A model generated the notes under the pieces. The model did no database searches and had not been told where the DNA came from. It was given only the letters and a program-made list of their open reading frames with translations. Shown piece by piece: positions 41,873-51,500 of a DNA stretch of 64,000 nt. Numbering within the stretch: the first letter of the stretch is position 1; each line of letters begins with the position of its first letter. The translations under genes and the position numbers were made by a program. Source of the stretch: Belliella pelovolcani (GTDB lineage: Bacteria > Bacteroidota > Bacteroidia > Cytophagales > Cyclobacteriaceae); contig NZ_FTOP01000002.1 in the NCBI RefSeq assembly GCF_900156785.1, positions 62,001-126,000 on the forward strand, written 5' to 3'.

Positions 41873-43942
41873 ATGTCAAAATTTCTCAAATCTTCACTGA
41901 TTTTATCCTTCCTTTTTCTTATTGGCACAGCTGCATTTGCACAGATGATTGCACCGCCTCGATGGAGCATTGAGTTGGCTACCAAAGACCTCAAAGTAGG
42001 AGACGAGGTGAAAATTACATTCAAAGCTCAAATTCCAAAGGACTGGTACATCTATTCCAATGATTTTGATCCAGAATTGGGTCCCATGCTGACCGAATTG
42101 AATCTGGATAAAGCAAAATCTAAAGGCTTTAGCCTAGTAGGTGGACTCAAAGCCATCAACCCAAAAAAGAAGTTTGACGAGGTTTGGGAAGGTGATGTTA
42201 CTTATTTTGAAGTTTCGGGGACTTTCGAACAGTTGATCAAAATCACCGCAGAAGATATTGTCATTGATGGCTACCTAGGCTATCAAATGTGTACTGATGT
42301 GACTGGGCAATGCGTGCCTTTTGACGAAGACTTCAGCATCAAAGCCAAAGCAACAGCGACTCATGCATCAGTAGCTGAGGCAATATCCACAGAATCAAGC
42401 GAAACAGAAACAGTTGTTGCCGAAGAAAGCACAGTAGCTGAAGCAGCTGAAATTACTCCTACGCAAGAGGAGCGCTCTTACATAGACCTTGCAGCTGGCG
42501 AAGAGCAAGAAAGTCTTTGGGGCTTTATGATATTGGCGTTTTTGGCGGGGTTGGCTGCTTTGCTGACGCCATGTGTATTCCCGATGATTCCGATGACCGT
42601 GACCTTTTTCACAGGTCGCTCCAAATCCAGAGCCAAGGGAATCAAAAATGCCCTGATATATGGGATTTCCATCATCGGAATCTACACCATAGCTGGTACG
42701 GCTGTAGCAGCCATCCAAGGGCCAGAGTTTGCTAACTGGCTTTCTACCCATTGGGTACCCAATGTCTTTTTCTTCTTGGTATTTATCTTCTTTGCCTTCG
42801 CATTCCTAGGCATGTTTGAGCTTACCCTCCCAAGCAGTTTTGTCAATAAAATAGATGCTAAAGCGGATAAGGGTGGATTATCCGGAATTTTCTTTATGGC
42901 CTTTACCTTGGTATTGGTTTCCTTTTCTTGTACCGGCCCGATCGTAGGTTCTATCTTGATCAGTTCGGCAGGAGGAGCCTTGGTGAAGCCTATTTTGGGC
43001 ATGTTTGCCTTCTCTTTGGCATTTGCGATTCCTTTCGCAATATTCGCCGTATTCCCAGAGTGGCTCAACTCCCTTCCTAAGTCAGGTGGTTGGCTGAATT
43101 CTGTGAAGGTGGTCCTGGGCTTCCTCGAACTCGCCTTGGCGTTCAAATTCCTCTCCGTAGCAGATCAGGTCTATCACTGGGGACTTTTGGATAGGGATAT
43201 CTACATCGCCATTTGGGTTGTGATTTTTGCCTTATTGGGTTTCTATCTCCTTGGAAAGATTCGAACCAAACACGATTCACCCATGGACTACATCAGTGTG
43301 CCAAGGCTGATGTTAGCGATCAGCACCTTTGTCTTTGTGGTCTATCTGATTCCAGGCTTATGGGGCGCTCCGCTGAAGGCACTTAGTGGCTACTTGCCTC
43401 CGATGGCTACCCACGACTTCAATATCCTAGAAAATAGAAGTTTGAGCATGTCTGAAGTCAACACCCTAGATGACGTGCCGAAATATGCCGAGTTCTTACA
43501 TTTCCCACATGGAATCCAAGGTTACTTCGACTATGACCAAGCCCTAGCTGCTGCTAAGCGAACAGGCAAACCGCTTTTTATCGATTTTACGGGTCATGGC
43601 TGTGTGAATTGTAGAGAAATGGAAGCCCGTGTATGGTCTGATGCACAGGTACTGAAGAGGCTCAATGAAGATTTTATCATGGTGGCCTTATATATCGACG
43701 AGCGCTTTGAATTGCCAGAGTCGGAGTGGTATGTATCGGAATATGATGGCAAGGAGAAAAAAACCATCGGCAAGCAAAACGCCGATTTTCAAATCACCCG
43801 CTTCAACAACAATGCGCAGCCCTACTATGTAATCCTAGACCACAATGAAGAACTCCTCGTCAGGCCCAAAGCCTACGATACCAATATCCAAAACTTCGTC
43901 AACTTCTTGGAAGAAGCAAAAGTGGAGTTTGGAAGGAGATGA
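41873..43942 (+). CDS. DsbD-like thiol:disulfide interchange protein
   Basis: 689 residues. A signal peptide (to about AAFAQ) leads to a periplasmic N-terminal DsbD-alpha-like domain, then eight membrane helices with the redox cysteines in TPCVFPMIP and FSCTGPIVG. The C-terminal thioredoxin domain has DFTGHGCVNCREME (CxxC). Electrons pass from cytoplasmic thioredoxin through the membrane cysteines to periplasmic targets, for example for cytochrome c maturation or disulfide repair. A Glu/Ala-rich linker lies near residues 165-205. Confidence 0.92.
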   Translation: MSKFLKSSLILSFLFLIGTAAFAQMIAPPRWSIELATKDLKVGDEVKITFKAQIPKDWYIYSNDFDPELGPMLTELNLDKAKSKGFSLVGGLKAINPKKKFDEVWEGDVTYFEVSGTFEQLIKITAEDIVIDGYLGYQMCTDVTGQCVPFDEDFSIKAKATATHASVAEAISTESSETETVVAEESTVAEAAEITPTQEERSYIDLAAGEEQESLWGFMILAFLAGLAALLTPCVFPMIPMTVTFFTGRSKSRAKGIKNALIYGISIIGIYTIAGTAVAAIQGPEFANWLSTHWVPNVFFFLVFIFFAFAFLGMFELTLPSSFVNKIDAKADKGGLSGIFFMAFTLVLVSFSCTGPIVGSILISSAGGALVKPILGMFAFSLAFAIPFAIFAVFPEWLNSLPKSGGWLNSVKVVLGFLELALAFKFLSVADQVYHWGLLDRDIYIAIWVVIFALLGFYLLGKIRTKHDSPMDYISVPRLMLAISTFVFVVYLIPGLWGAPLKALSGYLPPMATHDFNILENRSLSMSEVNTLDDVPKYAEFLHFPHGIQGYFDYDQALAAAKRTGKPLFIDFTGHGCVNCREMEARVWSDAQVLKRLNEDFIMVALYIDERFELPESEWYVSEYDGKEKKTIGKQNADFQITRFNNNAQPYYVILDHNEELLVRPKAYDTNIQNFVNFLEEAKVEFGRR

Positions 43943-44025
43943 TTTAAATGATATTTGGATATTGAGATAATAGGATATTGTTGAGGTAGGGAAGAGGGTT
44001 TTGAATAGAATCATTATCTTTCAAC

Positions 44026-44976
44026 ATGCACGAGGAATTAGAATTTTACATAAAGGGCCTAAGTAGACTAAAGAGGGGTTCCACAAAGTTTGGTCAAGCT
44101 CCACATAAGCCTATTCTTCTTCTAACTTTAATTCAGCTGATTGAAGAAGGCGATGTGGTGAAAAATGAGTTTTATGTCGATGCTCTTCTCGTTGCTAAAT
44201 TTCAAGAGGTTTGGGGTAATTACGTAGATACTTTACATCAGGCTGATTTTACTCAACCCTTTTATTACCTCCAAAATGATCAGTACAAGAAGAAACACTT
44301 TTGGTATTTAAAGCCTAAGGCTGGGTACTCTATAAACTCACATATTAAAAGTGTTTTTACATTATCTGATGTTTTGGAGTATGGTTATTTAGATCCAAGC
44401 CTCTTTCAACTTCTTCAAGACCCTACCAAAAGGGAGTTTTTAAAATCAAACTTGATCAATCAATATTTTCCAAATAAAGGTCTGAATTATCAAACTGGTG
44501 TAACAAGCTATATCAATCATATTGAAAGTGAAATTCTAAACGAGCCAATTGAACCTTACAAAAGAATTATCTCAACAAAAGAGGATGAAGTATATGTAAG
44601 AAATGGTATTTTCAAACGTGTAATTCCTAAAATTTATGAATCACAATGTAGCTTCACAGGAATGAAGTTAGTTTCGATGCATGGATATAGTTTGATAGAT
44701 GCTTGCCATATTATTCCTTTCAGTGTTTCTCAAAATGATAAAGTTGAAAACGGAATAGCATTATGCCCAAATATTCACAGGGCATTTGATAGGGGACTTG
44801 TAAGCTTAGATCAAGACTACAAAATATTAGTTTCTGATCACTTTGAAGAAGATGCAGAAAACTCATATAGCATAAGAAAATTAAAAGGTAAAAAAGCTTT
44901 ACTGCCTAGCAAAGCAAAATACCAACCCTCAAGAGATAATTTGGAATGGCATAGAAGTAATATTTTTAAGTCTTAA
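44026..44976 (+). CDS. HNH endonuclease, predicted restriction type
   Basis: 316 residues. The N-terminal region (APHKPILLLTLIQLIEEGDV and YFQNDQ-like segments) resembles the N-domain of predicted HNH restriction endonucleases (COG3440). The C-terminal HNH domain has CSFTGMKLVSMHGYSLIDAC, then HIIPFSVSQND, NGIALCPNIHRAFDRGLVSL and a tail SRDNLEWHRSNIF. No methyltransferase or specificity subunit is adjacent, so it is a solitary nuclease, perhaps modification-dependent. It is flanked on the left by a short TGGATATTGAGATAATAGGA repeat. Confidence 0.82.
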   Translation: MHEELEFYIKGLSRLKRGSTKFGQAPHKPILLLTLIQLIEEGDVVKNEFYVDALLVAKFQEVWGNYVDTLHQADFTQPFYYLQNDQYKKKHFWYLKPKAGYSINSHIKSVFTLSDVLEYGYLDPSLFQLLQDPTKREFLKSNLINQYFPNKGLNYQTGVTSYINHIESEILNEPIEPYKRIISTKEDEVYVRNGIFKRVIPKIYESQCSFTGMKLVSMHGYSLIDACHIIPFSVSQNDKVENGIALCPNIHRAFDRGLVSLDQDYKILVSDHFEEDAENSYSIRKLKGKKALLPSKAKYQPSRDNLEWHRSNIFKS

Positions 44977-45061
44977 GAATTCCATCAACAACCTTCCCCA
45001 TCCCGTAATCTATTACAGGTACTTTTAGTCATCACAATCTTTTAATTTAAATTGAGCGAAC

Positions 45062-45177
45062 ATAAAATTCCCAATTCTGCTGCCCTTATTGTTATTCCTG
45101 TTTTCAACTGCCTTTGCACAGCAAGTTCGACTAGATGCGGGGCTTAGAATTGGAACGACCTTTCATGATGGCTAGAT
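45062..45177 (+). pseudogene. Remnant of an exported protein gene (signal peptide only)
   Basis: An open stretch reads IKFPILLPLLLFLFSTAFAQ, then QVRLDAGLRIGTTFHDG and stop: a perfect signal peptide plus the beginning of an outer-membrane-type barrel. The start codon position is ATA, and the rest of the gene is missing. The remaining sequence up to 45311 shows no gene. Confidence 0.55.
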
Positions 45178-45311
45178 AGGGTCTGGCAAGGTGCTTTTTA
45201 CTTCCGCACTGACTTAAGAATTCACGTCGAGGTTTGTGTTTGGTTTAGATTTTCTTCTATGCAAAATATGACCTGATACGCATAACTAATCATCTCACTT
45301 CCTTTACAAAC

Positions 45312-45346
45312 AAAAATGCCGCAGATTAGACCCTGCGGCATTTTTT
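45312..45346. terminator. Bidirectional terminator
   Basis: A 13-bp perfect stem AAAAATGCCGCAG / CTGCGGCATTTTT with the loop ATTAGACC and T/A tracts on both sides. It can stop both the plus-strand remnant and hflKC transcription from the right. Confidence 0.75.
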
Positions 45347-45486
45347 GTTAATATCAATTGACTGTATGCACTTTCTCCAATAACCTCAGGCTATCGTATT
45401 CATGTTCACTCTTGATCAATACCTTATCAAACCAAGAAGTGCCTATTTTCATATACCACCTGAGAACCAAACTTCAGTTTTACTTA

Positions 45487-46425
45487 TCAATTCAACCTCC
45501 TCAAATACCTGAAGAACTCAGAATCTGTGGAAAGCACTAGGCTGGTATTTTCGTCCATGGATTTTTCGAAACTCTCCATCGTTCTCAAGAACTTGTAGAG
45601 CTCTATGGATTGTCTGTTTTTGTTGTAGGCGGATGCGTAGATATTGGTAGCTTCTGCATCTGCACGACCCTTGATCTCTTCTGCTTCCTTGAAAGCTTCA
45701 GATTGAATCTGCGCCAAATCTCGCTCCTTGTTGCCTTCTATCACCCTAGCGCGACCTTGACCTTCAGAACGGAACTGATCGGCAATCCTATTTCTCTCAG
45801 AAATCATCCTGTCATATACGCGGTCTCTTACTTCGTCCACATAGTTCATGCGCTTGAATCTGAAATCAAGAATCCTTACACCGAGGTCAGTGGTTCTTTC
45901 ATTGGCTTTTTCCAGAATGATCTTTTCGATCTTATCTCTACCGACGGAGATATCTTCGAGGATTTCGATTTCTTCCATAAAGTCCTCGGTGATTTCTGGA
46001 TCTCTATTGCTAGACCTTACCAAGTCCAGCAAGTCATGACTGGCAATGGCATTTCTAGTCTCTCCATCCAAGATATCATCCAACCTAGACTGCGCTGAGC
46101 GCTCATCCCTCAATCGGATAAAGAACTGTAGGGGGTTGGTGATTTCCCATCTGGCATAAGTATCTACAAAGATGAATTTCTTATCCTTGGTAGGCACCTG
46201 ATTCTTATCGCCGTCCCACTCTAGGTAGCGCTTGTCAAAAAACTGCACCTTGTGCAAAAACGGGGTCTTGAAATTGATGCCTGGAGAAGTTCTCGGCTCG
46301 CCAACTGGCTTACCAAACTGCGTGACGATGGCTTGCTGTGTTTCGTCTAGGATAAAATAACTATTGAAAAGCAGCACTGCCAAAATGGCTCCGATGACGA
46401 GGTATCCTATTCTATTTTTTTTCAT
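45487..46425 (-). CDS. hflC: HflC-type SPFH membrane protein (FtsH modulator)
   Basis: 312 residues. The N-terminal membrane helix (IGYLVIGAILAVLLFNSYFI) precedes the SPFH/band 7 domain starting ETQQAIVTQFGKPVGEPR and a helical C-terminal region with ERDLAQIQSEAFKEAEEIKG. With HflK it forms a cage on the periplasmic face that encloses and regulates FtsH protease. The start overlaps the hflK stop (ATGA), so the pair is coupled as in most bacteria. Confidence 0.92.
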   Translation of the reverse strand: MKKNRIGYLVIGAILAVLLFNSYFILDETQQAIVTQFGKPVGEPRTSPGINFKTPFLHKVQFFDKRYLEWDGDKNQVPTKDKKFIFVDTYARWEITNPLQFFIRLRDERSAQSRLDDILDGETRNAIASHDLLDLVRSSNRDPEITEDFMEEIEILEDISVGRDKIEKIILEKANERTTDLGVRILDFRFKRMNYVDEVRDRVYDRMISERNRIADQFRSEGQGRARVIEGNKERDLAQIQSEAFKEAEEIKGRADAEATNIYASAYNKNRQSIELYKFLRTMESFEKSMDENTSLVLSTDSEFFRYLRRLN

Positions 46426-47399
46426 TGTGTAGGTGCTTTAACTTTATCGATATTCAAAAGTGGCAATACATTATTACCTTTCTCATCCACGATGATCTTA
46501 TTACCGATCTTAGGTAGGATGCGCTCCATGGTCTCTAGGTAGATTCTTTGCTTGGTTACTTCTGGCGCTTTGACATAAGCATCATAGAGGGCATTGAATC
46601 TCTCTGCCTCACCCATAGCCCTATTGACCCTGTTGAGTGCAAAAGCTTCTGCCAACTGAATGGTCTCCTCTGCTTCTCCTCTCGCCCTAGGGATGACTCT
46701 GTTGTATTCTGCTTCTGCTTGATTGATCAAAGTCTCTCTTTCTTGCTGCGCTTGATTGACCGCATTGAAGCTAGGCTTGACTGGCTCTGGTGGGTTGACA
46801 TCCTGCAATACGACCTGATCGATGCGAATACCATTTTCGTATTCATCACACATGGCTTGCAAGAGCACTTCTACACTTGATGCTACCTCTTGCCTACCTA
46901 CTGTGAGGACTTCATTGACCGTTCTGTCACCCACGATTTTTCTCATGGCAGACTCAGACATATCACGAAGCGTTTTTTCTGCATTTCTTACTCTGAAGAG
47001 AAACTTATACGAATCGGTGATTCTATACTGCACCACCCATTCCACATCGGTGAGGTTGAGGTCTCCCGTGAGCATCATACTCTCGTCACCAAAACCCGAT
47101 TTGGCATAATCTGACCTTTGCGAAGAACTGGTAGTTCTGAATCCAAACTCCTGCTTCAGCTGTCGCTGTACAGGAATCTTGTGCATCTTCTCTATGCCAA
47201 AAGGCAACATAAAATTCAATCCCGGCTGCACTGTTCGGTTGTATTCGCCGAGCTGAATGACCACTCCTTCTTCTTCTGGACCTACCGTCCTGACACTTGA
47301 TCCTAGCGCCACGATGACTATTAGTCCGACTACAATCTTGCCCAGATACTTTTTGATCCAGTCAGGATTGATGTTGATTTCATAATTTTTGTCTTCCAT
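46422..47399 (-). CDS. hflK: HflK-type SPFH membrane protein (FtsH modulator)
   Basis: 325 residues. The N-terminal anchor (LGKIVVGLIVIVALGSSVR) is followed by the SPFH domain (EEGVVIQLGEYNRTVQPGLN) and the typical DLNLTDVEWVVQYRI, MRKIVGDRTVNEVLTVGR and QDVNPPEPVKPSFNAVNQA segments. The Gly/Pro-rich N-terminal extension of enterobacterial HflK is absent. It is the first gene of the hflKC operon. Confidence 0.93.
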   Translation of the reverse strand: MEDKNYEININPDWIKKYLGKIVVGLIVIVALGSSVRTVGPEEEGVVIQLGEYNRTVQPGLNFMLPFGIEKMHKIPVQRQLKQEFGFRTTSSSQRSDYAKSGFGDESMMLTGDLNLTDVEWVVQYRITDSYKFLFRVRNAEKTLRDMSESAMRKIVGDRTVNEVLTVGRQEVASSVEVLLQAMCDEYENGIRIDQVVLQDVNPPEPVKPSFNAVNQAQQERETLINQAEAEYNRVIPRARGEAEETIQLAEAFALNRVNRAMGEAERFNALYDAYVKAPEVTKQRIYLETMERILPKIGNKIIVDEKGNNVLPLLNIDKVKAPTQ

Positions 47400-47656
47400 T
47401 GAATTTTATTATTTTTTGATCTCTGCTATTTTAAAAGGTGTTAAATATAATATTCATCATAGATTTTTAAGCGCCAAAGTCGGCTATATGTCTTTGATGA
47501 TTGCTTCATCTTTAGTCATGATGTCCAATTAATTATTCGGTCAATCGCGAATAATTAAATTTCCAATACGTAAAATTGTCCACTTTCGGATATCAAAAAG
47601 CTTCTCTTTGCTAAGAATAAGGCAAATTTTCCTCAAAATGAAATATAATTTAAATG

Positions 47657-47799
47657 TATCCGCAAAAATGACTAGTAAATAAAATATATTGATATTAGTA
47701 GATATTGGATCCGCCACGGCGGACGAGTTATTCATTGATATTGGCTTGGAATCATAGGCTTATACCACTTTTTAGGTTCTACTGGCAAGAAAGCGGATA
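47657..47799 (+). repeat. Dispersed TIR element, copy E (subfamily 2), with inserted palindrome
   Basis: 143 bp. Starts TATCCGCAAAAATGACTAGT and ends TTCTACTGGCAAGAAAGCGG plus ATA. Its right half is shared with copy D. The perfect palindrome TCCGCCACGGCGGA (47710-47723) sits in the left half and is not found in copy D. The element lies upstream of hflK. The rest of 47400-47817 is AT-rich with no gene. Confidence 0.7.
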
Positions 47800-47817
47800 T
47801 ATATAAATCATAATAAA

Positions 47818-48426
47818 TCAAAAGGAGATTACAAAAATCAAGAACAAGACCAGCCAAATCAAGTCCATGAAATGCCAGTATTTGGTAAAGAGCTCTATGC
47901 GCATTTTTTCAAATGGATTGGTCAACATGATCAGATGCTGTACTTGGTCTTTTTCCCGCTTGTTGTATTGCACCACCATGATCAAAGCAAATACCATCGC
48001 CCCAATCAGGTGAAAAATATGGATACCACTGAGCACATACAGGAAGCTCCCGCTCGGTAAGCCTCTGAAATCCACGCCCATTCCTGTGAGTTCTTTCCAG
48101 CCCATCAATTGAAGTGCGGTGAAAATCAGCCCCATAAAAAAAGTGCTCAAAAGGCTATTTTTGACTTTTTTGATAGATTCTTCCTTGAAATAAAGCAGCA
48201 TTTTGGACACCGTGTAGCCTGAAAATAAGATTACCAAAGTGCTCAAAATAAAAGAGCGGGGCATCTTAAAGCCCAAACCATCCATCTGACCATAGCCCGA
48301 GGCTAAAAAAGCAACCGTCAAAAAAAGAAATATCAATCCGCTACCAAACATCCCCAAATACATCAGGGTCTGATAAGGATGCATACTTTCTATTTTTTGA
48401 AACCAGGTTTGCTGTTTTTGACTCAT
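47818..48426 (-). CDS. Cytochrome c oxidase subunit III (heme-copper oxidase)
   Basis: 202 residues with five membrane helices, the short form common in Bacteroidota. Family features are HPYQTLMYLGMFGSGLIFLF, the central SGIHIFHLIGAMVFALIMVV and the C-terminal TKYWHFMDLIWLVLFLIFV. Subunit III stabilises the proton-pumping core in the inner membrane. Subunits I and II are not adjacent, so this gene stands apart from a full cox operon. Confidence 0.88.
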   Translation of the reverse strand: MSQKQQTWFQKIESMHPYQTLMYLGMFGSGLIFLFLTVAFLASGYGQMDGLGFKMPRSFILSTLVILFSGYTVSKMLLYFKEESIKKVKNSLLSTFFMGLIFTALQLMGWKELTGMGVDFRGLPSGSFLYVLSGIHIFHLIGAMVFALIMVVQYNKREKDQVQHLIMLTNPFEKMRIELFTKYWHFMDLIWLVLFLIFVISF

Positions 48427-48573
48427 GGGTAATGTTGTACTTTGTTTCTAAACATTTTAAAAGGGCATAGGTTCAGGATTATACTTCACAAATTCAAAAT
48501 AGTCTCTATAAGGAAGGAAACAAATCAATTTCCTAACTTGCCGACTCATTGAACACCGCAATTTCTAAGCATT

Positions 48574-51500
48574 TTGGATAAATCAGCATTTCTAAGCCTC
48601 TACGAAAAAGATCCTTTTGTACAGACTTTTTCAGAGAAATTAAAATACCGTAGAAACCGTCAATTTCAGTTAAAGGGGGTTTCAGGGAGTTTGGATATGG
48701 TGCTCTTCACGAGCCTATTCAAAAGCCTAGGCGGATTTCATCTCATCATAGCACATGATAAGGAAGAGGCGGCCTACCTCAACTCAGATCTGCAAGAGCT
48801 CCTTGGTAAAAAAGACACCTTACTCTTTCCCTCAAGCTACAAGCGCCCTTATCATTTTGAGGAGGTAGAAAATGCGAATATCCTACTCAGAGCAGAGATT
48901 CTCAACAAAATCTCAGAGAGGCAAGAAAAAAACGAAATCGTCATCACCTATGCGGAAGCACTTTACGAAAAAGTAATCAACAAGCGCTCCCTCAAAGAAA
49001 ACACCTTTACGGCCAAGGTGGGAGAAAAGGTAGACATGGAGTTTATCGCGGAATTGCTGATGACCTATGATTTCGAAAAATCCGATTTCGTCTACGAGCC
49101 AGGACAGTTTTCTATTCGCGGCGGAATCTTGGATGTTTATTCATACGCCAATGATTTGCCCTACAGAATAGAGCTTTTTGGTCGGGAGATCGAAAGCATC
49201 AGAACTTTCGATCCAGAAACACAGCTTTCTGTTGACCCTATCCAATCCATCAGCATCATTCCCAATGTACAGACGCGATTGCTTCAGGAGGTGAGGCAAT
49301 CATTTCTGGATTTTTTGCCCAATGACACGACTATCTGGTTCAAGGATTTTCAATTTACGCTAGATGTTTTGGATGAAAACTTTGAAAAAGCCAAAAGGCA
49401 TTTTGAGCAGGAAGTGGACAAGTCTAAATCTGATAGGCTCCTACCCAAGCCAGAAGATTTGTTTGATGATGCTTCAAGCTTTCAGCAGCTCTGCCAGTCC
49501 TTTGTACAGGTAGAATTTGGACATAAGTTTTATGCCAAAGATGCTGAGGTGGTTACTTTTGACTCCCAGCCACAGCCTTCTTTCAATAAAAACTTTGATC
49601 TTCTGGTCGAAAACTTGGTCAGCAATGAAAAAAATGGCTGGGTGAATATCATTTGCTCCGAAAATGACAAGCAAATCAATCGATTGGATAATATTTTCCA
49701 AGAATTAGATCCCACACTGAAAACCCAATCTATGCTGATTGGCTTGCGAGAGGGATTTGTGGACAGGACTTTGCAGATCGCTTGCTACACGGATCATCAG
49801 ATTTTTGAGCGCTTTCACAGGTACAAAACCAAGGCGCGCTCTAGCAAGTCCAAGGCACTGACGCTCAAAGAAATCAAATCCTTGCATCCTGGAGATTACG
49901 TGGTGCATATCGACTATGGCGTGGGAAGATTTGCGGGCTTGGAAAAAGTAAATGTCAATGGCAAACTACAAGAAGCTGTACGCTTAGTCTTCCGAGACGA
50001 CGATTTGCTCTACGTCAATATTCACGCCTTGCATAAAATCTCCAAATATTCTGGTCAGGAAGGTACAGCCCCATCCATGTCCAAGCTTGGCTCTCCGGAA
50101 TGGGACAATAAGAAAAAGAAGGTCAAGAGTAAAGTAAAAGACATCGCCAAGGACCTAATAGCCCTTTACGCCAAAAGAAGAAACGCACCAGGATTTCAAT
50201 TTTCACCAGATTCCGTGCTACAAGTGGAATTGGAAAGTTCCTTTGTCTTTGAAGATACGCCAGACCAAGCTTCGGCTACAGCAGATGTGAAAACAGATAT
50301 GGAAAAACCCTATCCTATGGATAGACTAGTCTGTGGAGATGTTGGATTTGGCAAAACAGAAGTAGCCATCCGTGCAGCCTTCAAGGCAGTCAACGATAGG
50401 AAGCAAGTAGCCATCTTGGTACCGACCACCATCCTTGCGATGCAGCATTATCAGACCTTCAAAGAAAGGCTAGAAGCATTCCCTGTAAAAGTGGATTACA
50501 TCAATCGCTTTCGCACTGCCAAGGAAATCAAAGAAATCACCAAGCAGGTCACTTCAGGGGAAATCGACATACTCGTAGGTACCCATAGAATCGTCAACAA
50601 AGACATCAAATTCAAAAATTTGGGACTTTTGGTCATTGACGAGGAGCAGAAGTTTGGTGTAAAAGTCAAGGATCAACTCAAGGAAATGAAGCTAAATGTA
50701 GATGTATTGACATTGACGGCTACGCCTATTCCTAGAACTTTACACTTTTCATTGATGGGAGCGCGTGATTTGTCCGTGATTGCTACACCTCCACCCAATA
50801 GACAGCCGGTAACAACAGAAATTCATACTTTTGAAGAAGAGGTAATTCGTGATGCTGTAGCCTTTGAATTGAGGAGAGGAGGGCAAGTGTTTTTCGTTCA
50901 CAACAGGGTCGGCGAAATCGACACCATTGCCAATACCATCATGCGTTTGGTACCAGATGCAAGGGTAGCTGGAGCCCATGGACAAATGGATGGCAAGACC
51001 TTGGAAAAAATCATGGTCAAATTCATCGAAGGTGAATTTGATGTGCTCGTCTCCACCAACATCATCGAATCAGGATTGGACATTCCAAATGCCAATACCA
51101 TCATCATCAATCGTGCACACATGTTTGGTTTGAGTGACCTGCATCAGATGCGTGGTCGAGTAGGAAGAAGCAACAAGAAGGCTTTTTGTTACCTCTTGAC
51201 TACCCCAACTACAGGCCTGACTTCTGAGGCAAGAAAGCGCTTGCAAACTTTAGAAGAGTTTTCAGACTTGGGTGATGGCTTCAAAGTCGCCATGCGAGAT
51301 TTGGATATCAGAGGAGCCGGCAACTTGCTCGGCGCAGAGCAAAGTGGATTTATTACAGATTTGGGCTTCGACATGTATCATAAAATTCTGGATGAAGCCG
51401 TACAGGAATTGAAGGAAAATGAATTTGCAGCACTCTTCGAGGTAGACCTCAAAGAGAAGGTAGAGATCTTGGTACAGGATTGTGTGATTGAGACAGACAT

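Noticed and set aside
42682-43146. Minus-strand frame of 154 codons
   Set aside because: It lies wholly inside the DsbD-like gene and reflects its membrane-helix codon pattern.
44026-44976. Type II restriction-modification system
   Set aside because: Only the nuclease-like gene is present; no DNA methyltransferase with matching context was found nearby.
45358-45540. 60-codon gene overlapping the end of hflC
   Set aside because: It runs into hflC on the other strand and has no recognisable content.
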